DNA of 64,000 nt from JAPKZH01 sp963715635 (GTDB taxonomy: Bacteria > Acidobacteriota > Aminicenantia > Aminicenantales > UBA4085), in assembly GCA_963715635.1 (NCBI GenBank), contig OY970261.1, positions 3,534,001 to 3,598,000 of the forward strand, written 5' to 3'. Positions 43,471 to 53,148 of this stretch are shown piece after piece. Under the pieces are notes generated by a model. The model was not told where the DNA came from. It saw only the letters and a program-made list of their open reading frames with translations, and did no database searches. A program made the position numbers and the translations under genes. The number at the start of each line of letters is the position of its first letter. Within the stretch, counting starts at the first letter, position 1.

Positions 43471-44447
43471 TCAAATACGACCAAAAGAAAATGCAGCGGA
43501 TCATCCAGAATTTCAAGGGCCGCCGCATCCTGGTCTTGGGCGACCTGATGCTGGATCGATATATCTGGGGAAATGTGTCGCGCATCTCGCCCGAAGCGCC
43601 CGTGCCTGTCGTCGAAGTCCAAAAGAGCACCTCTTCCCTGGGTGGAGCGGGAAATGTCTGCCAGAACCTGGAGAGCCTGGGTGCGTCGCCCCTCCCGGTA
43701 GGGATCGTGGGGGACGACGAGGAAGGGGCTTGGATCAAGAAGCATGTCGCCGAGGGCCGGGGAATTTTCGTGGATGAGAAAAGGCCGACGACCGTAAAAA
43801 CGCGCATCATCGCCCATCACCAGCAGGTGGTGCGTGTCGACCAGGAGCGGAAAAAGGCCATTGCCCCAGAGGCCGCAGAAAAGATCTTCCGTTTGATTCA
43901 GAAAGAAACATGCGAAGGCATCGTCATTTCAGATTATAACAAGGGGATCATCACGAAGCGGCTGATGGAGCGGGTGCTGCCGTTCGCCAAGGCGAACCGG
44001 ATCCCGGTCTATGTCGACCCCAAGATCGAAAACTTCATGCTTTATTCGCCCGTGACCTTCATCTCGCCCAACCATATGGAAGCGGAAAAGATCGTTCACC
44101 ATCCCTGCCGCTCGGACGCCGAGGTGGAGAAAGCGGGCAAGGAGATTTTGGCCAAGATCTCAAGCTTTTATCTCATTATCAAGCGCGGCGAGCAGGGGAT
44201 GTCGATTTTTGAGCAGAGGAAGAGGGCTGTTCACATCCCGACCAACGCCAGGGAAGTGTTCGATGTGACCGGCGCCGGAGACACGGTGATCGCCGCGGCG
44301 GCGCTGGCGCTCCTGGCGGGAGCGACAATCCAGGAGGCGGCCATCTTGGCCAATGCGGCCGCGGGGGTGGTGGTGGCAAAAATAGGAACGGCCACCTGCT
44401 CGCCGGATGAGCTGCGGAAGGCCCTCCCTGGCGAAAACAAAAAATAA
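43467..44447 (+). CDS. hldA: D-glycero-beta-D-manno-heptose-7-phosphate kinase (HldA/RfaE domain I)
   Basis: 326 residues, PfkB/ribokinase fold. LVLGDLMLDRYIWGNVSRIS at the start is the HldE kinase signature, SSLGGAGNV the substrate site and DVTGAGDTVIAA the catalytic base motif. Only the kinase half is encoded here; the adenylyltransferase half (HldC) must be elsewhere. It feeds ADP-heptose to the GT9 enzyme. Confidence 0.9.
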   Translation: MIKYDQKKMQRIIQNFKGRRILVLGDLMLDRYIWGNVSRISPEAPVPVVEVQKSTSSLGGAGNVCQNLESLGASPLPVGIVGDDEEGAWIKKHVAEGRGIFVDEKRPTTVKTRIIAHHQQVVRVDQERKKAIAPEAAEKIFRLIQKETCEGIVISDYNKGIITKRLMERVLPFAKANRIPVYVDPKIENFMLYSPVTFISPNHMEAEKIVHHPCRSDAEVEKAGKEILAKISSFYLIIKRGEQGMSIFEQRKRAVHIPTNAREVFDVTGAGDTVIAAAALALLAGATIQEAAILANAAAGVVVAKIGTATCSPDELRKALPGENKK

Positions 44448-44466
44448 ATAATGAGCCCCCTCCAAA

Positions 44467-44496
44467 TTGACAGCTACGCCTTGGTTGTGATAATAA
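44467..44496 (+). promoter_or_regulatory. Promoter of the lipoprotein gene
   Basis: Consensus TTGACA (44467-44472), 18-base spacer, TAATAA with TGA extension (44488-44496). Confidence 0.55.
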
Positions 44497-44542
44497 GAAT
44501 TCTCTGACGGATATTTTGGGAACTCTCTTTAGGAGGCAAAAA

Positions 44543-45049
44543 ATGGGAAAATGGGGGATTTTCTCTCCAATAGCGATCGCACTTTCAATCGCGATGGTTT
44601 TGATGAGTTTTCTCGTAGCCTGCAAGAAAGGAACTCCGAGTAAACCCTTGGCACAGCAAGTCCAAACCGCTTCGGCCGAAGTCGACATACAAAAAATCAC
44701 GGCTCAGACAGGCATCCGTTTCAGAATTATCAAGACCGATACGCGCGGTTATATGCCCCTCCATAAATTTTTCTGGGTCTGCGTTCCTGACCAAACGCCA
44801 AAAGAAAAAGTCGAAGCGTTGGTCAGGGAGATCATTAAAGCCACCGTGGCAAATTTTTCAGATACATATCACAGCTTTACGTTTCATCTTTTTTACGAAA
44901 GCAAATTGACGGGGAATCCCGAAGATTGTCAGCCTTTTGCCCGAGCCACGTTTCTTCCCGAAGGAGATTGGAGTAAAGCAGGCAGAGCGCCGATCGATGA
45001 TTATAAAACCTATCAATTAGCCTTGGAATTTATGGGAAAAGACAAGTGA
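44543..45049 (+). CDS. Lipoprotein of unknown function
   Basis: 168 residues. A signal peptide ends in the lipobox LVAC, so Cys of CKKG is lipidated. The mature part has no motif I recognise. AGGAGG precedes ATG 44543; an upstream in-frame ATG is poorer. It lies between the heptose kinase and wzz but has its own promoter. Confidence 0.75.
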   Translation: MGKWGIFSPIAIALSIAMVLMSFLVACKKGTPSKPLAQQVQTASAEVDIQKITAQTGIRFRIIKTDTRGYMPLHKFFWVCVPDQTPKEKVEALVREIIKATVANFSDTYHSFTFHLFYESKLTGNPEDCQPFARATFLPEGDWSKAGRAPIDDYKTYQLALEFMGKDK

Positions 45050-45124
45050 TAATATTCGCTCTTGATATTTTTTCCCGATCATATATCATAGCTTCTTATT
45101 TTTATTAAAAGCGGCGAGGGCCAT

Positions 45125-46267
45125 ATGAATCAAATGGAACGTTATGAAGAGATAAACTTAATGGAATGTCTTGAAGTTCTCTCGAAAAGAAAATGGCTGA
45201 TTATTGTTCCTACCATCGTTATAGCAATCCTCGTCGGCATCATCAGCTTTCTCTTGAAGCCCGTCTGGCAGGTCGATGCGATAATCCAGCCGAGCAAATT
45301 TCTTATCCAAACGGAACAGGGGCAATTCCAAGAGGTCTCTGTTGTTGATCCTAAACAGGTTGCTGGACAGATCAATCAGTCCTCTTATAACAATCTTCTC
45401 GCGTCGGAGCTAAATATCGATTTAAAAATATTTCCTGATATTAAAGCTGAAAACCTCAGAGACACAAAACTCGTCAGAATTTGGCTCCGAGAGAGCGACA
45501 TCGACACAGGCAAAAAAATTTTGAATTCACTTTTCCTTCACCTCAAGGCTGACTTCGATAAAAAGATTGATGTGGAAATCAAGGGAATCGATACTGATAT
45601 CGCCAAGAACGAGAATGCGATCAAGCAGAACGAATTTGTCATTAAGGACAAATGGAACGAGATCAAATTGCTGGATATCCAGAAAACAAAAACCAAAGAA
45701 GGAATTTCGGCAGATACAAATAAACTAAAAATTTCCGAAGACCGGTTTCAAAATATCTCCGAAGAAATGAAATCGGTCAAGAAAAGAATCGACGAAATCG
45801 ATGAACAACTCAAAAAGGCCCTGGAGGAAAAACGTCAGGGGAGCGATGCCGTCGGTCTGTTGCTTTATTCCAATGAGGTTCAGAACAACCTCAGATATTA
45901 CAACACGCTGGAAGAAAAATTGAGTGTGGAAAAAATCACCCAAGAATCCTTGCGCTTGTCGGTCAAAGAAAAAAGTGAAGATATCAAACAACTGGACACG
46001 CAAATCGAAAAGCTTAAAACTGAAGTCGACAAAATCAAAAATACGAGCGAAAATTTCAAAAATCAGATATCGCTCCTCACCGAACGTAAATTGAGAATCG
46101 ACTACGCCCAACTCATCAAGGAGCCGACAGCTTCAAAGTATCCCGTAGCCCCGAGGAAAAAAACATATGTATTCGTTGCCGGTTTCTTCGGATTGATCTT
46201 CTTTGGCCTGCTGGCATTTCTTCTGGAATATATCGAAAGCCATAAAAAGAAGAAAATCACGGCTTAA
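45125..46267 (+). CDS. wzz: Chain-length determinant protein (Wzz-like)
   Basis: 380 residues with the two-helix topology of Wzz: a membrane segment at 23-45 (WLIIVPTIVIAILVGIISF) and another at 345-372 (VFVAGFFGLIFFGLLAF). A long coiled-coil periplasmic domain rich in K/E/I lies between. The proline-rich PTASKYPVAPRKK before the second helix is the family signature. Sets O-antigen chain length. Confidence 0.87.
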   Translation: MNQMERYEEINLMECLEVLSKRKWLIIVPTIVIAILVGIISFLLKPVWQVDAIIQPSKFLIQTEQGQFQEVSVVDPKQVAGQINQSSYNNLLASELNIDLKIFPDIKAENLRDTKLVRIWLRESDIDTGKKILNSLFLHLKADFDKKIDVEIKGIDTDIAKNENAIKQNEFVIKDKWNEIKLLDIQKTKTKEGISADTNKLKISEDRFQNISEEMKSVKKRIDEIDEQLKKALEEKRQGSDAVGLLLYSNEVQNNLRYYNTLEEKLSVEKITQESLRLSVKEKSEDIKQLDTQIEKLKTEVDKIKNTSENFKNQISLLTERKLRIDYAQLIKEPTASKYPVAPRKKTYVFVAGFFGLIFFGLLAFLLEYIESHKKKKITA

Positions 46268-46489
46268 TACCCTGGTTCTATTACATCTGTTTAAATGTCT
46301 AAACCTATGGGCACACGCCAAATCCTCACTTGGCATCGCGCTAACTTATTGATATCATTAAGCCCGAGTTTGACAAGACTAAATGTCAAGAAGCGATTCG
46401 TTAAAAGATTAGCGGCATTCAAGGGCATCATTATCAATAAATCAAGAATAGGAAAGCTATATTGCTTAAAGATAATACTGTTATAAAAT
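46268..46489. other. AT-rich gap before the broken polymerase gene
   Basis: Contains a 63-codon frame (46295-46486) with no recognisable product. I regard it as non-coding or degenerate. Confidence 0.3.
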
Positions 46490-47503
46490 ATGATAAAGAA
46501 TAAAAATAGTAAATTACGTTTCTTTCTGCTCGCTGCAATTTATGCAATAATTCTTTACTTTTTCTACGTGAGATATGTCCCACTTGTAAAGGATTTTTAG
46601 ATAGCGCTGGTTCCTCTTCTTATGATTGCCGTCTTCTCAACCGCGTTTAATGTCCAATGGGGAACACTCTTTTTTATTTTTTGCTTCCCCTTAATAAACA
46701 ACCTTCCTTATTTTTTCGGCTTATATGAACCCTTTCCTCTTGCACCAACAGCTCTCGTATTATTTTTATTCTATTTTTTAGGCTGGTTACTCTATAGCGC
46801 CGGGCACAAATCCGTATTTTCTCTCAAATATCCAATTATTAGGCCTATTGTTTTATTTTCCATAATTATTTTTGTGTCTGGAATTGTGACTTTTTTTCGA
46901 TACGCATATTTTTATCCTTTTTTAAGCGATTATGTCTATGAGCTAACGACCAACGCATTCGGAGTAACAGCCGGCGGAGCTATCATGAGCATAGTCTTTA
47001 ATTCTTTGAATTATCTAACGGGCTTAGCTTTCTTTATCGTCTTTTTAAATACAGCCACATCAAAAGAATACTTAAGATAAATTATCATTATTCTCTGCGC
47101 AAGTACTTTGCTGTCTCTGCTCTTTGGTTTGTTTCAACATCTGAAAAATATGAAATTGGGAAATAATCCAATAAGTATAAGCGGGGCATTAATCAATGCC
47201 ACTTTTAAGAATGCCCTTTCTTTTGGAGCTTATGTCGCTATTGTCGTTCCGCTAATTATTGGTGTTTTTTTTGCCTTTAAAGGAATATTACGAATATCAT
47301 CCTTTTTTGTCATAATCTTATCCTTATATTTGACATTTTTATCAGGTTCAAAAAGCAGCATATTGTCGCTTTTCATTTCTTTATTGCTCTTTTTATTTTT
47401 ATCTTCAACATTAATTATTGATTTAATAAAGACAAAATCTTTTTCTTTAAAAAGAATCCATTTGTCTTCTTTTATTAGGTTCTTCCGGGTTTTTAATGGC
47501 TAA

Positions 47504-47655
47504 ACCTGGAGGATTAAGGCCCTCAGAGGGCTTACCTAAGAGCTTTCGATGAGAGTCCATAGAGGAGCGTCGATGCTGATAATCCCGTATCTTTTTTAAA
47601 ATCATTCAATTAGCTTCGCTAACAATGAACCCTGTTTAGTCATATAAAGTAACTG
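47504..47655. other. Unexplained 150-bp insertion between pseudogene pieces 1 and 2
   Basis: Non-coding in all frames, with a perfect GCCCTC/GAGGGC stem near 47520-47532. Its origin is unknown. Confidence 0.35.
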
Positions 47656-47899
47656 ATGCCTTCAAACCTCTTATTTTTACCGACAAGAAAGCCTGAAGAA
47701 CCTTTTATTATAATCTTCGTAGCTTTAGCAATAATCGCCGGTTTGATAATTTTTGACAAAGCGATAACCAAAAAAATAACAGAATCAAGCACTTTTTCAA
47801 GATTAAAAGGCATGATTCAACAGGGAAATTTGAATGCAATGCTTATAGGAAGAGCGGATACGCTTTGGAAGTTGGCTGTACCCATGATTAAAGACTATC

Positions 47900-49295
47900 G
47901 GGTTTCCGTAAGCACATCGATATGTAAAAAACCGTAAGGACATCGATATGTGATTTGATCATCGCTTAGACTTCTTTCCAGCCCTTCGGGAAGGAGACTA
48001 CAGCGATGAGCGACAGGAACGATTATGAGATCCGATATAAGGCCATTCAGCTTCACGAGGCCGGAGTCGGTTTCAATGATGTTCTCCGAACGGTACGCCG
48101 CAGTTGCTTCTGGCTTACAAAATGGCTCCGACGATATCGAAAACATGGACTTGGGGGACTTCGTGATCGGAGTCGTGTCCCAAAACATATCCGGAATAGG
48201 ACCCGAGAGTCGCTCGTCTGCAAGATCCTGGCACTCCGCGACGAACTGGCGGCCCATAAGACCCGCCGAGCGGCTTTCGCCGACATCGGCGCCGAGACGA
48301 TCCATCATCAGCTCCATGAGCAGGGCGTTCGTCATCTCCCCGCCATTTCGACCATCGAAAAGATCCTGGCCCGGGCCGGCAAGACGAAAAAGGTCAAGGT
48401 CAAGCGTGCTCCCGGCGGACCGCCCTATCCATACGTTCGAGCTCGAACGATGGGCAATCTCCAGCAAACGGACTTGGTCGGTCCCCGCTATCTGCGAGGG
48501 CCACGGGGAATCACTTGCTTCTATTCCTTCCACACCATCGATGTCGTCGGGCAAACAGCCTCGGCCGGCCAGTTCCCCGATAAGCAGACGATCTCGCTCT
48601 GTCGCCATCTCCTTGATTCCTGGCGGTTTATGGGAATGCCCCGGATCTCCCAGATGGATAACGAGATGTCCGCGTCGGGAGGAGGACGGTATCGCTACAG
48701 CTTCTCCCAGGTTATCCGGCTCCATCTCCTTTTGGGCATCCATTTTCTCTTCATCCCGGCGGGAGAGCCCGGACGGAACGCCGCCGTGGAAAGCTTTAAC
48801 GGCCTCCGGCAGAAACGCGTCCTTCTTCACACCTGTCCCGATCTGCGGGCTCTGCGCCGGACGAGCCGGCGCTTCCTTCGCTACTACCACGTCCAGAAGC
48901 CCAGCCGAAGCCTCACCCTCGCCGACCACGGGACCCGGTTCCCCGGAGTTCTTCGCGATCGGACCTGGACGACCCTCCGCCATCTCCCGGACGGCTTCTC
49001 TCTCGATCCTTGCATCGATGCCCGCGGTCACTTGGTTCTTCCCATCGCCAAGGGCTGCGTTTCGTTCGTCCGCAAGGTTGACAGTCACGGCTGTATCGAG
49101 TTCAACGGCGCAGAATACTTCATCCGCCGGAAACTGGAAAGGCAATACGTCGTGGCCACGCTCTCCACGTATCACAGGAGGGTCTTCATCAAACACGAGG
49201 GAAAGCTCATCAAGTCGGTTCCGTTCCCTTTCACAGGAAGGATTATCGATCCCCTCAGCTGAGCATTTACATATCGATGTCCTTACGGCTACCTC
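47900..49295 (+). mobile_element. IS element (IS481-like DDE transposase), 1396 bp, inside the O-antigen polymerase gene
   Basis: Flanked by CTATC on both sides (47895-47899 and 49296-49300), a 5-bp target duplication. The ends hold inverted repeats: CCGTAAGCACATCGATATGT (47906-47925) and again CCGTAAGGACATCGATATGT (47932-47951) at the left, matched at the right by the complement at 49269-49288. The left end thus carries two copies of the terminal motif 26 bases apart. One transposase gene is inside. Confidence 0.9.
48006..49262 (+). CDS. Transposase, IS481-like (integrase catalytic core)
   Basis: 418 residues. An N-terminal helix-turn-helix (HEAGVGFNDVLRTVRRSC) is followed by an RNase H-fold catalytic core. 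The DDE residues are in QQTDLVGPRYL, SQMDNEMSA and NAAVESFNGLR. The frame is intact, so it is probably still active or only recently silenced. Cuts and joins DNA at the inverted repeats. Confidence 0.9.
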   Translation: MSDRNDYEIRYKAIQLHEAGVGFNDVLRTVRRSCFWLTKWLRRYRKHGLGGLRDRSRVPKHIRNRTRESLVCKILALRDELAAHKTRRAAFADIGAETIHHQLHEQGVRHLPAISTIEKILARAGKTKKVKVKRAPGGPPYPYVRARTMGNLQQTDLVGPRYLRGPRGITCFYSFHTIDVVGQTASAGQFPDKQTISLCRHLLDSWRFMGMPRISQMDNEMSASGGGRYRYSFSQVIRLHLLLGIHFLFIPAGEPGRNAAVESFNGLRQKRVLLHTCPDLRALRRTSRRFLRYYHVQKPSRSLTLADHGTRFPGVLRDRTWTTLRHLPDGFSLDPCIDARGHLVLPIAKGCVSFVRKVDSHGCIEFNGAEYFIRRKLERQYVVATLSTYHRRVFIKHEGKLIKSVPFPFTGRIIDPLS

Positions 49296-49977
49296 CTATC
49301 CGTTAAGCGGAGTAGGCATAGGTGGTTATATCATCGAGTCATCAAACTATTCAAAAATTTATAAAACTCCTCTGCGGGTTCCTGAATCAACTGAGAATTA
49401 CCTTCTTCAGGTCGGTTCAGAACTGGGGCTTATGGGAATTTTCTTGGTACTCTGGATTTTCTGGGAAATTGTGAAACAGATAAGGCGTTCCTCTCTGCAA
49501 ATTCCCAGCAGCGACAGAAGTAACGGTGGATTAACAATCATGATAGAGAAGCCAGTGGTTGAGATTCCACTCCTCGCTTCACATCCTGATATCAGGAAAA
49601 AGCCTGTAACGGTCAAAATTTTCCTGGTAAAGGATTTTTTTAAAAAAGAGAAATTACTCGATGAGATTATTCTCAAAGATAGCAATTGGAAAACATATGA
49701 ATTCTCCATTTCAGAGGAAGTCAACCAAGAAGTCATTTTGCGTATCAAAGTCAGCCGTACTTGGAATCCCTTAAAAACAATCGGAACACCCGACCCTCGC
49801 AACCTGGGCGTGGCGCTCGACCGGATCAAATTTAAAGATAAAATTTAACGATCAAAATGTCGAAATCTCAGCCGGATATTATACAGTATTTGGCCCAAAA
49901 GCGAGCCTGCCGGAAGAGAAATGATTTTAGATGTGGGGAAATTGGGTGGGATTCGGAGAATAACGTGTCTGGAGCCG

Positions 49978-50166
49978 CTATTTTTCCTTGCGCCGCCCCG
50001 AGAGGTAAACCAGCATGGTCTTGATGAGGATCTTCAGGTCGAAGATCATGGTCATCTGAGAAATATAATAGAGATCGTATTCTAAATGCGTCTTCCGCAG
50101 AATCCAGCTAAATCTCGCCCCGTAGGGTTTTACCAGGCTCCAACCTTTGCCCCGGGCCCGAGCGGC
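49978..50166 (-). pseudogene. C-terminal fragment of a bacterial sugar transferase (WcaJ/RfbP type)
   Basis: About 60 codons from GKGWSLVKPYGARF to LEYDLYYISQMTMIFDLKILIKT. The latter is the end of undecaprenyl-phosphate sugar-phosphate transferases. It is read in another frame than the end of the wbpM-like gene and overlaps it, so a recombination joined the two. The rest of the transferase is absent. Confidence 0.7.
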
Positions 50167-52052
50167 TGCGGCTTATACGTCGGAACGATGTCCGCAAGAC
50201 CGTTGACGATACTATTGCGATCGGTCCCATCATAGCACATATTGATCAGCCTCTCGATCTTAAGCACTGTCTCGTCCTCCGGCCTGACCCTGGGACTTCT
50301 CGCTTTGAATATCCTGGCGTGCTCGCTCGGTTCCGAACCTTCCTCGGCCCCCAGCAGCTCCTCGAAAAGCTTCTCTCCGGGCCTTGGGCCGCTGAAGATG
50401 ATCGGAATATCCACGTCCGGCTCATGGCCGCTGAGCCTGATCATTTCGCGCGCGAGGTCCAGGATCTTGATGGGCTCACCCATGTCGAGGACATAAGTCT
50501 CGCCCCCCTCGCCGATCGCCGCCGCTTCGAGAACGAGGAGCACGGCTTCCGACGTCGCCATGAAATATCTCTTCATCTCGGGATGGGTCACCGTCACGGG
50601 CCCGCCCCGCTTGATCTGGTCCTCGAAAAGCGGGATGACGCTGCCACGGCTGCCGAGGACGTTCCCGAACCTCACTGAAATGAACTTCGTGCCGTTCCGC
50701 CCGTTCAGGATCCTGAGCATTTCCTCACCAACCCGCTTGGTCGAGCCCATGACGCTCGTGGGATTGATCGCTTTGTCCGTGGAGATATAGACAAATTTCT
50801 CGACTTTGTATTTCAAAGCCAGATCGCCCAGGATCCTCGTCCCCAGGATATTCGTCTTGACTGCTTCTTCCGGGTAACTCTCCAGGACGGGGACGTGCTT
50901 ATAAGCGGCCGAGTGGAGGACGATCTCGGGCCGGATCTTCGCGAAGACATCCTCCATCTTTATCCTGTCTCGTATATCTCCGATGACCGGGACGATTTCC
51001 GCGGCGGCCCCGCGGAAACGATTCATCAGATAGAAAAGTTCCGTCTCATCAATATCGAGGAGGGCGGTCGAGCGCGGCTCGAACTGGAGGACCGTCCTGG
51101 CTAGCTCTCTTCCGATGGACCCGCCGGCTCCCGTGATCAGAACACGCTTCCGGTTCAGGAACGCGCGGATCGCGGCGAAATCGATCTCGACTTTTTCCCT
51201 CCCCAGGAGATCCTCGACCCGGACTTCCTTGATATCGGAGAGAGTGACATTCCCGTCCACGAGCTCCAGGATCCCGGGGATAATCTTGATCTTCGCCGGT
51301 CCGCCCGAATTCCGGATGATCTCGACCACGGCCCGGATGTCCTTTGAGCGAAAGGACGGGATGACGATCAGGACTTCATCAACCGCGTTCGCTTTCAAAA
51401 GCGTCGGTATATCGTTCCTCGTCCCCAGGACCTTTATGCCATGAATGCTCATTCTCCTCTTGGATAAATCGTCATCGATATATCCCACGGGGAAATACTT
51501 GGATTTTTTGTTGATCAGCATATCCCGGCCGATCGCGCTGCCGGCTTGGCCCGCGCCGACGAGCAGGATCCGCGTGCGCCCATGCTGCATTCTCCCCGAC
51601 TTGCTGAGGTATTCAATGATAGCCCTCTTGGAGATGCGGAGCACGCCGATGGCGCCCAGCGTTATGACATAATCTGCAAGAATTACAGCACGCGGAAAGC
51701 CGGAAAACGGCCCGCGCGTCCGAAAGCCCAGATAGACCGTCACCAGGCTGAGGGAGGCCATGGAGACCGCCGCGACGAGCTTCTGCAAATCGGTGAGCCC
51801 GAAAAACCGCCAGGAAATCTTGTACATGCCGAAAGCGGCTAGGAACGATACTTTGACGATAAGAGCCAGCCCAAGATAGACGGGGAATTTTCGAGCAAAC
51901 TCGGCCGGAATCGCGCCGTCGAACCGCAGCCAGAACGACGCATACAGCGATAACCCGATTAAGACCGAATCGCCAAGAAAGAAAAACGCTAACCTCTTGA
52001 GCGGCGTAATGCGGAGTATGCTTTCCCTTAGTTTTGAAAGACGCATATTCAT
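50130..52052 (-). CDS. wbpM: Membrane NDP-sugar 4,6-dehydratase (WbpM/CapD/PglF-like)
   Basis: 640 residues. The N-terminal quarter has four membrane helices, then a first Rossmann region (LLVGAGQAGSAIG), and from about residue 300 the catalytic SDR domain: LITGAGGSIGREL, HSAAYKHVPVLE and STDKAINPTSVMGSTKR. Makes a UDP-6-deoxy-4-keto-HexNAc intermediate for QuiNAc/FucNAc. Its last residues (GPGAKVGAW) overlap a foreign transferase fragment, so the natural C terminus may have been replaced. Confidence 0.87.
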   Translation of the reverse strand: MNMRLSKLRESILRITPLKRLAFFFLGDSVLIGLSLYASFWLRFDGAIPAEFARKFPVYLGLALIVKVSFLAAFGMYKISWRFFGLTDLQKLVAAVSMASLSLVTVYLGFRTRGPFSGFPRAVILADYVITLGAIGVLRISKRAIIEYLSKSGRMQHGRTRILLVGAGQAGSAIGRDMLINKKSKYFPVGYIDDDLSKRRMSIHGIKVLGTRNDIPTLLKANAVDEVLIVIPSFRSKDIRAVVEIIRNSGGPAKIKIIPGILELVDGNVTLSDIKEVRVEDLLGREKVEIDFAAIRAFLNRKRVLITGAGGSIGRELARTVLQFEPRSTALLDIDETELFYLMNRFRGAAAEIVPVIGDIRDRIKMEDVFAKIRPEIVLHSAAYKHVPVLESYPEEAVKTNILGTRILGDLALKYKVEKFVYISTDKAINPTSVMGSTKRVGEEMLRILNGRNGTKFISVRFGNVLGSRGSVIPLFEDQIKRGGPVTVTHPEMKRYFMATSEAVLLVLEAAAIGEGGETYVLDMGEPIKILDLAREMIRLSGHEPDVDIPIIFSGPRPGEKLFEELLGAEEGSEPSEHARIFKARSPRVRPEDETVLKIERLINMCYDGTDRNSIVNGLADIVPTYKPQPLGPGAKVGAW

Positions 52053-52108
52053 TTCATTAACCCCTAAGTCAGTTCTGCCGGTTTTCTGCTAGCGGATAAA
52101 ATCAGCTG

Positions 52109-53146
52109 CTACGTTCCTGGATGAGCGCGCAATTCAGCTCTGACGGTAAATCGCCACAATCCGGCGAATAGCAGGATTGGGAGCACAATCACAACTACAT
52201 TAACAAAAGGCGCTCTTTTATACCATAGCAGAGCGATGACGGTCCCTATCGAAGCCAAAGTAATATAGATAAACGTGACTAAACGATGACTGTATCCGAC
52301 AATGACCAGGCGCTGATATATATGAGACCGATGGGCTACGAATATGTTTTCTTTATTAACCAAGCGGCGAACCAACGTGAAAGAAGTATCAAAAATGAAC
52401 GGCCAAACCACCAGAAATCCTGCAACCATGAATCGTGGATTCCTTTGGGCCGCAATGATGGGGAGAACAGCCAGGGTGAATCCAATAAAAGAACTTCCCA
52501 CATCCCCCATGAAAATTCGAGCGGGAGGCCAGTTGTGAAATAAAAAACCTAAACTAGAAGCAGCCAAGAGTAGGCCAATTGAACTGACGAACGGCTGGCC
52601 GTTCATTAAGCCCATTATTGTCCAGCCTAACCCTGCGATAAATGCTTGCCCGCCTGCAATCCCATCTATCCCGTCCATGAAGTTATAAGCGTTGGTCAAA
52701 CCAATTATCCAAATTAATGTGAACGGAATACCTATTGAATAAAGACGAATATCTCCAATGATAGGAACTGTAACCGCATTAAAATAACCGATTGCAATTA
52801 GGATAATAATAGAACTCACCGCTTGAACAATAAGGCGTACGCGAGTCGGCACGTTATGAATATCATCAAGCCATCCAACCAACGCAACGATTCCACCGCC
52901 GAGGCTGAGAGCCGCGATCTCCCTAAACGGCGTGCTCAAGATTCGGAAAAAAAATAAGCTCCAAGCTCCAATAAGAACACCGATAACAATGCCAAGTCCT
53001 CCCCCTCGGGGAGTTGGCCGTGTATGCGAACTGCGGGCATTTGGGATATCAAGCATCCGTTCGACCGCCCAGCGTCGTGATCCCGCGACGCACAGAGTTG
53101 ATAACCCAAGCGCGCCAGCTGCAACGGCAAGACTAATGATCAACAA
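52109..53146 (-). CDS. Undecaprenyl-phosphate HexNAc-1-phosphate transferase (WecA/WbpL-like)
   Basis: About 345 residues, multi-pass, of the WecA/MraY superfamily. LDIPNARSSHTRPTPRGGGLGI and LVGWLDDIHNVP hold the metal-binding acids, NAYNFMDGIDGIAGG the central motif and HRSHIYQRLV a late conserved stretch. Starts O-antigen synthesis on the lipid carrier. TTG 53146 follows an AGGAGAG ribosome site and the epimerase stop closely; the open frame goes 16 codons further. Confidence 0.85.
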   Translation of the reverse strand: MLIISLAVAAGALGLSTLCVAGSRRWAVERMLDIPNARSSHTRPTPRGGGLGIVIGVLIGAWSLFFFRILSTPFREIAALSLGGGIVALVGWLDDIHNVPTRVRLIVQAVSSIIILIAIGYFNAVTVPIIGDIRLYSIGIPFTLIWIIGLTNAYNFMDGIDGIAGGQAFIAGLGWTIMGLMNGQPFVSSIGLLLAASSLGFLFHNWPPARIFMGDVGSSFIGFTLAVLPIIAAQRNPRFMVAGFLVVWPFIFDTSFTLVRRLVNKENIFVAHRSHIYQRLVIVGYSHRLVTFIYITLASIGTVIALLWYKRAPFVNVVVIVLPILLFAGLWRFTVRAELRAHPGT

Positions 53147-53148
53147 TC

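Larger units (their letters stand above)
46490..49848 (+). pseudogene. O-antigen polymerase/ligase (Wzy/WaaL-like), broken by stops, an insertion and an IS
   Basis: Three pieces of one AT-rich gene. Piece 1 starts at ATG 46490, has in-frame stops TAG 46598 and TAA 47078, and ends at 47503; without the stops it is a continuous polytopic protein. Piece 2 (47656-47899) ends MIKDY. Piece 3 (49301-49848) resumes with PLSGVGIGGYII, the family motif, and ends with a beta-rich domain. An IS with a 5-bp target duplication (CTATC) lies between pieces 2 and 3. About 600 codons in the ancestor. Such polymerases are essential for O-chains, so a different polymerase must act or the chain is lost. Confidence 0.82.

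Noticed and set aside
46295..46486. 63-codon frame after wzz
   Set aside because: No homology visible; probably degenerate AT-rich DNA.
47895..49196. 433-codon minus-strand frame
   Set aside because: Antisense of the transposase gene.
48025..49848. 607-codon plus-strand frame overlapping the transposase
   Set aside because: The first 420 codons are the transposase in a wrong frame; only the end (after 49300) is real polymerase pseudogene.
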